Of a DNA stretch of 64,000 bases, positions 10,423-17,866 are shown piece after piece. The translations under genes and the position numbers were made by a program. Each line of letters starts with the position of its first letter. The stretch's first letter is position 1. Origin of the DNA: Planctomyces sp. (GTDB lineage Bacteria > Planctomycetota > Planctomycetia > Planctomycetales > Planctomycetaceae). The notes beneath the pieces were generated by a model. It saw nothing but the letters and a program-made list of their open reading frames with translations, had not been told where the DNA came from and made no database searches. Where the stretch lies: NCBI GenBank assembly GCA_016795105.1, contig JAEUIH010000011.1, positions 1-64,000 on the forward strand. Direction: 5' to 3'.

Positions 10423-11535
10423 ATGAAACGACATGCTGTTCCGGTTTGTGGGCATTTGGTGTTGGTCCTTGCATGGATTGCGTTGGTAACGCTGACGAAT
10501 CGAGCGAACGCGGAAGAGCCGTTGTCCCGAATCTCGTTTGGCTCCTGCGCCAAACAGGATCAGCCTCAGCCGATCTGGGATGCAGTGGTTGCTGCGCAAC
10601 CGGAAATGTTCCTGTTTCTGGGCGATAACATCTATGGCGATACTCATGACATGAGCGTCCTGAAAGCGAAGTACGAATTGCTTGGGCAGCAACCTGGTTT
10701 TCAGAGACTCAGAGCCACCTGTCCGGTGTTTGCCACCTGGGACGACCACGACTTTGGGGGCAACGATGCCGGGGCCGAGTATCCCGAGAGAAAAGAATCT
10801 CAAAAGATTTTTCTCGACTTTTTTGGTGTATCGGCAACAGACGAACGTCACAGCCGTGACGGAGTTTACTCATCGTTCGTGCAGGGGCCGCCCGGCAAAC
10901 GGGTTCAGGTCATTCTGCTCGATACGCGATTCTTTCGCAGTCCACTGAAGAAAGGATTTGATACACGAGAAGCGGGAGATGGCTTCCGGGGCGTTTACGG
11001 ACCTAATCTCGATGCAGATGTGACCGTCCTCGGCCCCACACAGTGGAAATGGCTCGAAGAACAACTCCTTGTACCTGCAGAAATCAGAATCATCGGCTCC
11101 AGCTTTCAGGTTCTCAGCGATCAACATGGCTGGGAAATGTGGGGTAACTTCCCGAAGGAAAGAAGTCGACTGTTTCAACTGCTGAAGGCAACTCAGGCGT
11201 CCGGAGTCATCTTTCTCAGTGGAGATCGTCATCTCGCAGAACTCGCCTGCCTTCCCGCGGATCACCCGCATGGAATCGGATATCCTGTGTTTGAAGTCAC
11301 CAGCAGCAGTCTCAATCAGCCCAGCGGAAACTTCACAAAATCAGGTGTTCGGTTTGCAAATGAGGTGAATCCTTATCGAATCGGCTTAACCTACTTTGAT
11401 GTCAACTTTGGCAATCTGCTGATCGACTGGAGCCAGCCGGATCCTGCGATTCGCATTCAGGTATGCGATGAAAAAGGCGGTGTTGTTCTGCAACAGAAAC
11501 TGCTGTTGAGTGAACTTGGGTCCCGGTTGAAGTGA
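10423..11535 (+). CDS. PhoD-like metallophosphatase / alkaline phosphatase D family
   Basis: A secreted phosphatase or phosphodiesterase of 370 residues from the ATG at 10423, which has AAGG 8 nt upstream and gives a compact signal peptide ending near ANAEE. The ATG at 10408 is an alternative adding five residues. PhoD-family metal-binding motifs are present: FGSCAKQD near residue 39, FLGDNIYGD near 66, TWDDHDFGGND near 105 and LSGDRHLAEL near 266. Members cleave phosphomonoesters or phosphodiesters in the periplasm using Ca and Fe. The gene follows the glycoside hydrolase closely and may be co-transcribed with it. No Pho box could be identified with confidence. Confidence 0.9.
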   Translation: MKRHAVPVCGHLVLVLAWIALVTLTNRANAEEPLSRISFGSCAKQDQPQPIWDAVVAAQPEMFLFLGDNIYGDTHDMSVLKAKYELLGQQPGFQRLRATCPVFATWDDHDFGGNDAGAEYPERKESQKIFLDFFGVSATDERHSRDGVYSSFVQGPPGKRVQVILLDTRFFRSPLKKGFDTREAGDGFRGVYGPNLDADVTVLGPTQWKWLEEQLLVPAEIRIIGSSFQVLSDQHGWEMWGNFPKERSRLFQLLKATQASGVIFLSGDRHLAELACLPADHPHGIGYPVFEVTSSSLNQPSGNFTKSGVRFANEVNPYRIGLTYFDVNFGNLLIDWSQPDPAIRIQVCDEKGGVVLQQKLLLSELGSRLK

Positions 11536-11610
11536 ACGGTCGAAACGTGGCAATACTTCTGTCCGAAACATCTGCGTCATTGAAATTTCCTCTGAACTGA
11601 AAGCACACGA

Positions 11611-13017
11611 ATGCTGAAACGAACTTTTCCCGCGATGTGTCTCTCCTTAGCAGCAATCGTGAATCTGCAGGCCGCCGACTGGATGCGGTTCCGCGGACCA
11701 GATGGCGCGGGAGTCGCGTCAGACCAAAAGATCCCCGCGGAGTTTGGCCCCGAAAAGAATCTGAAATGGAAGATTGAAGTTCCGGCAGGGACGTCATCCC
11801 CCATTATTATCGGCCACCGACTGTTCCTGACATCGCACAAGGACAACCAGAGAACTCTGCACTGCTTTGATACAGTAACCGGAAACAGCATCTGGGAACG
11901 TTCGGTTGAACAGACTCATAAGGAACTTGCAACACCTCCTGCGGGACCATCAACACCAACGCCAGTCAGTGATGGCGAACGCATTTATGTGTTCTTTCCG
12001 GACGCCGGACTCTTCGCATGGACGATGGACGGTGAACAACTCTGGAAGGCGCCATTTACTGCATCCAAGACGATGCACGGACTTTCAAGTTCTCTGATCT
12101 GTGTGAATGGCAAGGTGATTCAGGTTGTGGATCAGCTGAATGATTCGTATATCGCCGCCTACAATTCCGAGAATGGCGAACAGGTCTGGAAGAAAGAACG
12201 TCTGTCCGGACTGACAGGCGGATATTCAACGCCCGCCGTCTATCAGCCTGCAGGAAAGCCGCCGGTATTGATCACCACAGGACCACTTGAAGCAGTCGGT
12301 TATAATCCCGAGACTGGTGAACGAATCTGGTGGCTGCTCGGAAAAACAAATGCGCCTGTCAGTAGCCCGGTCATTCGCGGTGATCGGCTGTATTTCTGTG
12401 AACCAATCGGCGAACCAATCCCAATGAGCATGCTCTCGGGGATGGATGCGAATAAGGATGACAAGATCGATGCCGATGAAGCTGCGCCAAATCCACCAAT
12501 CGCTCGATTGATCGCACGCATCGACGATGCCTGGGGCAACAAAGATTCAGTTGTCGACAATGAAGAATGGAACAAAGCCTTTGGGAGCTTCGAAGGCAAA
12601 GGCGGACTCGTCTCAGTATCTCTTGGAGGAGAAGGCGATATTTCAGAGACTGGTGTTCGCTGGTCATTTGGAAAAGCTCTGCCCTACATCCCCTGTATTC
12701 TGGTTGATCAGGAAGTAGTCTTCGTGGTCGACGATGGTGGCGTCGTCACAACAGTGGATACGGAAACAGGAAAACAAATTCGAAAAGCTCGGCTGAAGCA
12801 GGGATCCAGCCAATACTACGCGTCACCCGTTGCCACAAAAGAGTATGTCGTCGTCGTTGACACCAAAGGTGTCCTCAACGTTGTCCGAAATGCGGGTGAA
12901 TGGGAAACCGTCTCCACGACTATGCTCGAAGAACCCTGCTTTTCAACTCCTGCAATCGCCAACAACAGCTTGTTCCTGAGAACGGCTGGCCATCTGTTCT
13001 GCTTCTCTGAGCAGTAA
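11611..13017 (+). CDS. Exported PQQ-like beta-propeller protein with EF-hand insert
   Basis: A 468-residue protein with a signal peptide (MLKRTFPAMCLSLAAIVNLQA). It has the repeated blades of the pyrroloquinoline-quinone-like propeller family, for example WMRFRGPDGAGV at the N-terminus, HCFDTVTGNSIWERSV and YNSENGEQVWKKE. An insert at about residues 279-317 (MDANKDDKIDADEA and DSVVDNEEWNKAF) has EF-hand spacing, a frequent planctomycete addition. These proteins are commonly annotated as BamB-like, but enzymatic PQQ binding is unproven. The gene converges with the photolyase gene 40 nt downstream. Confidence 0.87.
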   Translation: MLKRTFPAMCLSLAAIVNLQAADWMRFRGPDGAGVASDQKIPAEFGPEKNLKWKIEVPAGTSSPIIIGHRLFLTSHKDNQRTLHCFDTVTGNSIWERSVEQTHKELATPPAGPSTPTPVSDGERIYVFFPDAGLFAWTMDGEQLWKAPFTASKTMHGLSSSLICVNGKVIQVVDQLNDSYIAAYNSENGEQVWKKERLSGLTGGYSTPAVYQPAGKPPVLITTGPLEAVGYNPETGERIWWLLGKTNAPVSSPVIRGDRLYFCEPIGEPIPMSMLSGMDANKDDKIDADEAAPNPPIARLIARIDDAWGNKDSVVDNEEWNKAFGSFEGKGGLVSVSLGGEGDISETGVRWSFGKALPYIPCILVDQEVVFVVDDGGVVTTVDTETGKQIRKARLKQGSSQYYASPVATKEYVVVVDTKGVLNVVRNAGEWETVSTTMLEEPCFSTPAIANNSLFLRTAGHLFCFSEQ

Positions 13018-13057
13018 ACAGGCGCCACGGCAATCGCCGCAAACTGGAACGAATGAG

Positions 13058-14548
13058 CTACAGACGTTTTGAGTACTGGCGGAGATATCCAGTCATGTTC
13101 AACTTTCGAACTGTACTGTCGGATGTCATGTACCGGATCTTCCCATAGATCGGACGCTCCGGGCCCCATGCCCGATCATATCTCCCCAGTACCCAGAAAA
13201 TTCCGGAATAGGAGTTCGGATTTCTTCCGTCGACCGCATAGCGATTGTTCAGCTCAATCAATCGATCCAGCGCTTCCTGAGGAGAGGGGGACCACTCGAG
13301 AATCTTCTTTCCCCAGAGCATTCTCAGATAGTTATGCATTCGACCTTCAGTCACCAGCTGGTTTTGAGCAGCGTTCCAGACACGGTCGTGCGTGCGGCTT
13401 TCATCGAGCTCCTCAAATGAGTAGCAATAAGGCCTTGGGTCATTCGCATGCTCGGCCAATGTCTGCTTTGCCCAGCTGGGCAGCGATTCGTACTGATCAT
13501 AATTGGCCTGCTGGTAACACATGTTGAATCCCAGTTCTCTCCATGTGACAAGCTCATCCAGAAACGATTCGGCCGCTTCTGACATCCCCCACCATCCCTC
13601 ACGCGAACCCTTCGTTTTCCGAGCGTCTGCAAGTCGGTCCGTAGTCCAGCCCTCCTGCCCGGACAACTGTGCAAAGACCTGATGAGCCGACACATGTCCA
13701 AAGTGGAGATACGGAGACAGCCCACTCGCTGCGTCTGAGTCCGGATGATTGCGATCCGTCCCGTACTTTCCCAACTGCACCTGAAGAAACCGCTGCAGTC
13801 GCCGGTCTCCCGCCTCACTCCCACCTTCCATGACCGCCGGCTGAACCTGATGGTCGATCGGCAGCCGACTCAGAATCCTGTCAGGGTTCTCAAGCTCCTC
13901 CTCCGAAACACAGAGCCACTGCTGAAGAATTGGAGTCAGGTGAACGTCACTCAGGGCCGGAAGTCTCCTGCCCTCGAATGGATTCCTGAGTGGAAGACGA
14001 GGAAGTTCCGGACCAAGGTTCTTTTGAAGGAACCGCCGAAACGCATACGCAGTTGGAAATACCTGCGACGCCGATCGCATCGGTAACAGTCCATTGGAAT
14101 CAACAGACTCAAACGTGACTCCAATAATGGAGGCGATATACCTGTTTACAGCCGGCAGAAAGAAGCAGGGAAAGTCGTCGCCAACAATCACACATGCCTT
14201 TCGACACAACTCCTCAACCAAACCTCGACCAGCACCACCACTGGGCTCAATATACGGCAAATACGTGACAGGCAAGTCTCGAGACCGCTTCAGATTAGCA
14301 CGCATTCCCTCGAGGACAAATTGATGAATACGATCACTCGCCCAGCGATAGTCGGAGCGTATTGCTTCGAGGATCAATAACGGCCTGCCCAGCGTTACGC
14401 TGTGCTCAACAGCTCTCTGCAGTGAGTAATTGTATGACAACCGCCGATTCGCTGTCATCCAGTACAAGACGTACTCGCCGTCGGCCCGTAGTGGCTGATT
14501 GTTGAGCTTTACGATTCGAACGGCCGGCACCTCCAACGATCCAGGCAT
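13058..14548 (-). CDS. phr: Class II deoxyribodipyrimidine photolyase
   Basis: Light-driven repair of cyclobutane pyrimidine dimers with a reduced FAD cofactor. The product is 496 residues from the ATG at 14548, chosen because it overlaps the stop of the upstream gene in a TGATG junction; a longer frame starting nine codons upstream is less likely. Class II features are clear: the N-terminal photolyase domain (GEYVLYWMTANRRLSYNYSL), HFGHVSAHQVF, and the C-terminal FAD-domain segments HNYLRMLWGKKILEWS, LNNRYAVDGRNPNSYSGIFW and GRYDRAWGPERPIYGKIRYM. It is co-transcribed with the SRPBCC gene, and a sigma factor gene is divergent from that operon. Confidence 0.95.
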   Translation of the reverse strand: MPGSLEVPAVRIVKLNNQPLRADGEYVLYWMTANRRLSYNYSLQRAVEHSVTLGRPLLILEAIRSDYRWASDRIHQFVLEGMRANLKRSRDLPVTYLPYIEPSGGAGRGLVEELCRKACVIVGDDFPCFFLPAVNRYIASIIGVTFESVDSNGLLPMRSASQVFPTAYAFRRFLQKNLGPELPRLPLRNPFEGRRLPALSDVHLTPILQQWLCVSEEELENPDRILSRLPIDHQVQPAVMEGGSEAGDRRLQRFLQVQLGKYGTDRNHPDSDAASGLSPYLHFGHVSAHQVFAQLSGQEGWTTDRLADARKTKGSREGWWGMSEAAESFLDELVTWRELGFNMCYQQANYDQYESLPSWAKQTLAEHANDPRPYCYSFEELDESRTHDRVWNAAQNQLVTEGRMHNYLRMLWGKKILEWSPSPQEALDRLIELNNRYAVDGRNPNSYSGIFWVLGRYDRAWGPERPIYGKIRYMTSDSTVRKLNMTGYLRQYSKRL

Positions 14549-15090
14549 CACACACCTGCTCCTGAGTCCGAACAAAAGATCTCCAGCATTGCCTGCTGCC
14601 GAAAGGAGAAGATTTTCTCGAGGTCATTCTTCACAAAAAGCCGATGGATCAAGTCACCGCCAGGCACACGGTAACGCACCTCGTCGGTCATCAAGGTCCC
14701 CGCAGGCACGTCTTCAAAGACATGCAAGTGTTCCCACAACTGGTACGGACCACGCAACTGACGATCAACGAATCGAACGTCTGGCTCCCACTCACTGATC
14801 TCCGTTTGCCATCGAATCGGGATTCCCCGAAGACGAATTCGGTAGTCAATAAGACAGCCCTTCCCAATCTCGATCGGCGCAGGCGTCAGAATTTTGAAAT
14901 TCAACCATGGTGGTGTAATCCGTTCGAGCTGAAAGGCGTCACTGAAGAAATGAAAGACTTCATTTCGACTTTTCGGCAGACATGTAACGGTCTTTAACAC
15001 ATAGGCTCGCTGATCCGAATCCCAGCGGATCGACACTTCCGGATCAGAAACCGCAGCTTCTTGCTGAACACCTGTCTGCAACGCATTCAT
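14548..15090 (-). CDS. SRPBCC-family protein linked to photolyase
   Basis: A 180-residue START/polyketide-cyclase-fold protein. The segments FKILTPAPIEIGKGC, DYRIRLRGIPIRWQTEI, WEPDVRFVDRQLRGPYQLW and HLHVFEDVPAGTLMTDEVRY match the small SRPBCC proteins that often sit beside photolyase or short-chain dehydrogenase genes in light-induced operons. No ligand is known for this branch as far as I can say. The start ATG has AGGAG at 6 nt, and the stop overlaps the photolyase start, so translation is coupled. A perfect TATAAT lies upstream on the same strand at 15156-15161. Confidence 0.85.
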   Translation of the reverse strand: MNALQTGVQQEAAVSDPEVSIRWDSDQRAYVLKTVTCLPKSRNEVFHFFSDAFQLERITPPWLNFKILTPAPIEIGKGCLIDYRIRLRGIPIRWQTEISEWEPDVRFVDRQLRGPYQLWEHLHVFEDVPAGTLMTDEVRYRVPGGDLIHRLFVKNDLEKIFSFRQQAMLEIFCSDSGAGV

Positions 15091-15155
15091 TTCTCACTCC
15101 TGACGCCGGCAAAATCAGCCTGGCTGGGTCTCTGGTCCGCGATCTCTCATGAACG

Positions 15156-15161
15156 ATTATA
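15156..15161 (-). promoter_or_regulatory. Candidate -10 element for the SRPBCC-phr operon
   Basis: TATAAT on the minus strand, about 65 nt upstream of the SRPBCC start. The -35 position at 17 nt spacing reads AGTACA, only half matching the consensus, so use by the housekeeping sigma factor is uncertain. Confidence 0.4.
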
Positions 15162-15262
15162 CGATCACTGGATGTTTTTGTACTCTGATTGCCTCAAAAA
15201 CCAAAATTCAATTTTCCAGTTTTTTCCACAAATTATCAGTTTGTTTTGCAAAGAGCCAACGG

Positions 15263-15293
15263 TTGACAGTACGAGAACGTTTTGTAATAGTAT
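15263..15293 (+). promoter_or_regulatory. Candidate promoter of the sigma-70 factor gene
   Basis: A perfect TTGACA at 15263-15268 is followed by TAATAG at 15285 (16 nt spacing) or TAGTAT at 15288 (19 nt spacing). The coding start is at 15333, giving a leader of about 35 nt. The region around it is AT-rich compared with its surroundings, as expected of a divergent promoter region. Confidence 0.5.
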
Positions 15294-15332
15294 GAACGTT
15301 GTGACTGTTTTGGCCGTTTATTGGAGCATGCG

Positions 15333-16307
15333 ATGACAACAGCAGTAAGAAAATCGGCCGTATCAGAAATTTCCCCAGCCCTCCAAAAGCGAACTGATGA
15401 CCTGCTTCAGCAGGAAATCCGATTCGTCTACTGCGACGAACTGGAATCGTTCGGTGATCAACAGACACCGGTTCTGGAAGCCGCCGCACTACTGGATGAA
15501 CTCCAGGCGGCTGGCTGTGTCAGCGAAGCGGCAATCGACGCGATGTCGTCAAACGATTCAGACGACGGGCCTGTTGTGCGAGGCTGGACTGCTCCAGACC
15601 CTCTTCTCACCTTCGAACAGGAACAGGTACTCTTCCGCGCACTGAATCTTCTCAGATTTCGTGTGAACAGAATGCGAGCTCGCCTGTCTCCACGGAAACC
15701 GTCATTGAAGTCCGTTGAAGAAATGGAGAGGATGCTTGATCTTGCAGAACGTATCCGTGCTCAACTCGTAAAGTCGAACCTCAGACTTGTTTCAAGCATC
15801 GCCAGAAAGTTCTCATCTTCAAACGGCGACGTCGATGACTTCAGCAGTGACGGCTGCATGATTCTGCTTGGTGCGATCGATCGCTTCGACTACTCTCGCG
15901 GCTTTCGATTCAGCACCTACGCGACTCATTCGATTCAAAGACATTTCTTCAGAGCATGGAAGGTGCGACAGAAACGTCGTGAACGCTTCCCAAATGCTGC
16001 ATCAGATATGCTCGGTGAAATTGCAGAATGCCCTCAGGAAGGGCCAATCTGCGCGGACCCTGAGGAAGTCGTTGGCAAGCTGCTGTCCCGAGCTGATGAA
16101 ATCCTTGATCATCGCGAACAGCAAATTCTGTTGAATCGATTTGGCCTCGACGAATCGCGCGAACCACGGACGTTAAGAGAGATCGCAGCGGATCTGGGAA
16201 TTTCGAAAGAACGAGTCCGACAGCTTCAAATGAAGGCACTTGATAAGCTCAAGGAATTGCTCGAACTGGACGGAATCAGTATGGATTCATTAATCGTGCC
16301 GTGCTAG
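15333..16307 (+). CDS. Sigma-70 family RNA polymerase sigma factor (non-ECF)
   Basis: A 324-residue sigma factor with regions 2, 3 and 4. Region 2 lies at about residues 150-220 (VKSNLRLVSSIARKF, FSSDGCMILLGAIDRFDY and GFRFSTYATHSIQRHFFRAW). Region 4 lies at about 253-316 (LGISKERVRQLQMKALDKL). It lacks the long region 1.1 of a housekeeping RpoD, so it is an alternative factor. The ATG at 15333 is preferred to the TTG at 15321; an ATG at 15328 is out of frame. It is divergent from the SRPBCC-photolyase operon, and a role in light or UV response is plausible but only inferred from position. Confidence 0.92.
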   Translation: MTTAVRKSAVSEISPALQKRTDDLLQQEIRFVYCDELESFGDQQTPVLEAAALLDELQAAGCVSEAAIDAMSSNDSDDGPVVRGWTAPDPLLTFEQEQVLFRALNLLRFRVNRMRARLSPRKPSLKSVEEMERMLDLAERIRAQLVKSNLRLVSSIARKFSSSNGDVDDFSSDGCMILLGAIDRFDYSRGFRFSTYATHSIQRHFFRAWKVRQKRRERFPNAASDMLGEIAECPQEGPICADPEEVVGKLLSRADEILDHREQQILLNRFGLDESREPRTLREIAADLGISKERVRQLQMKALDKLKELLELDGISMDSLIVPC

Positions 16308-16345
16308 GCAATTTCGAGTCCGGTCAGGTGGGCAATTTGTCCAAA

Positions 16346-16389
16346 TCCAAAAAGAAACGGGCTGAACTTCGATTGGAAGTTCAGCCCGT
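16346..16389 (-). terminator. Rho-independent terminator, probably bidirectional
   Basis: A perfect 14-bp stem (16357-16370 with 16376-16389) closes a 5-nt loop. On the minus strand it is followed by a T-rich tract (TTTCTTTTT), so it mainly ends the exported glycine-rich gene. On the plus strand the stem lies 49 nt after the sigma factor stop and may also end that transcript. Confidence 0.85.
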
Positions 16390-16420
16390 TGTCACGTGAT
16401 GGTTGCGTTTGTCGATTCGA

Positions 16421-17437
16421 CTACGGCTGCTGAACCGCAACAGCTGGAAGTACAATTCGAATTTCGGTTGAGAAGATCACCTTTGCTTCGGCATCCGCCA
16501 CAAAAATCGCAGCTGGGACTTCAGATGCCAAAAGCAATGTTGGCATCTGAACAGTCACGACACCCGGCTGCCACGCCGTCACCTCAACCATGACCGGCTG
16601 ATCGTTGACGACCAGTGCCACTTTTCCCTGCACTTCAGTCGCCCCTGAAATCAAAAGCGTCAACTCTACACCATTCTCGACGGCTGGGATCGCTGAAGAC
16701 GCTGGCACCTCAATTGGAACTGGTACGATTTCCGGCCCAACAACAATTGGAGATGGTACGGTTACGATTGGTACACAGAATCCAGGAACGGGACATGGTG
16801 CTGGACAGTAGCCATGATTGAAGAACCCCTCAATCCAAATGTGCACGTCCGGATCGTTGCAGCCACCGCCTCCATTGCCACCGCCTCCGTTGCCGCCATT
16901 CAGATTATCCAGAATTCCGTCAATGACTCCTGGGTTTGGCTTAATGATGGATGGATCACCAGGCTTTGGCTTCAAAATATCCTGGAGGTTCGGGCCGAAC
17001 CCTGGAGGAACCTGAATCGGTGCCGGAGATCTGGAACCGCCGCCATTGATCGGTGATGGGATCCGAACCTGCGGGAATCCGCCGGGAGGAAGCTTTATCC
17101 TGCCTCCCTGGCTGCCACCCAGTCCATTTGAAATGACCGAACTACCACCAGACGAACTTCCTCCGATCTGCGGTATCGGAAGCTTGATTCGCCCACCGCC
17201 GCTACCAAGTCCACCGGGTTGTCCAGAACCACCTCCACTTGCCGGAGGCAGCTGGATTCCTGGAACTTTGAAGCTCGGATCATTGATCACTCGAGCACCC
17301 CCTCGGTTCCCACCCGTTTGGCTTTGACCAATCCATGAGCCTGAACGCCCTTTGCCTTTTGAGTCTCCGTTTGCCGACGTTGACAACACGAGGCCAGTCA
17401 TGAAGCAGACCAGCACTATGTTTTTGATGTTTCTCAT
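16421..17437 (-). CDS. Exported glycine/proline-rich protein with C-terminal beta-sandwich-like domain
   Basis: A 338-residue protein starting at the ATG at 17437, which has GGGGAG upstream and gives a signal peptide (MRNIKNIVLVCFMTGLVLS). A longer frame to 17557 adds 40 residues with no signal-peptide character. Residues about 25-210 are low-complexity Gly/Pro/Ser sequence with recurring GGRIKLP and GGGGNGG. The C-terminal 120 residues (VELTLLISGATEVQGKVALV to the end) alternate hydrophobic residues like an Ig or IPT fold. It is probably a cell-envelope protein. I do not recognise a family. It is followed by a strong terminator. Confidence 0.75.
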   Translation of the reverse strand: MRNIKNIVLVCFMTGLVLSTSANGDSKGKGRSGSWIGQSQTGGNRGGARVINDPSFKVPGIQLPPASGGGSGQPGGLGSGGGRIKLPIPQIGGSSSGGSSVISNGLGGSQGGRIKLPPGGFPQVRIPSPINGGGSRSPAPIQVPPGFGPNLQDILKPKPGDPSIIKPNPGVIDGILDNLNGGNGGGGNGGGGCNDPDVHIWIEGFFNHGYCPAPCPVPGFCVPIVTVPSPIVVGPEIVPVPIEVPASSAIPAVENGVELTLLISGATEVQGKVALVVNDQPVMVEVTAWQPGVVTVQMPTLLLASEVPAAIFVADAEAKVIFSTEIRIVLPAVAVQQP

Positions 17438-17866
17438 AACCGTTCTCCCCTGGAACAGAAATCTTGTTTTGGGACATTTGCCCTGACGATTGGGCACTAC
17501 CACATATGGGGAACCTGGGTAACTGTTACAAGAAATCCGAACATCCTGAAACGACACCTCAAAGTGTTACCAACAAACAACTTAAGGCGAATCACCGCAT
17601 CGAATTTTGTTCGCCACGCTCAAATGCACGCAGAAACCGCAAATTTGACAATGCCGATCCCGCCGGTTCGGAGGATTGAGATAACTATTCCGAACAGGTA
17701 GACTGCGAGGATTGGCGCGGCCCGGGAGTGCGGGTCAGAAAAGCCGATCAGAGAACTTATGATCGATGTTCTGCATTTCGAGGAATTGCGGTTTTTGTCG
17801 CACCGATAAAGGAAGCGGGAGAATCGCGGCTGTCGCTTGCAGACAGACTTGGAGGAGGGGACGGAA
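17438..17866. other. Divergent intergenic region
   Basis: About 430 nt between two divergently transcribed exported-protein genes. It must contain both promoters. A TTGACA at 17645-17650 has no good -10 partner at 16-18 nt. No small gene, RNA or clear repeat was recognised. Confidence 0.5.
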
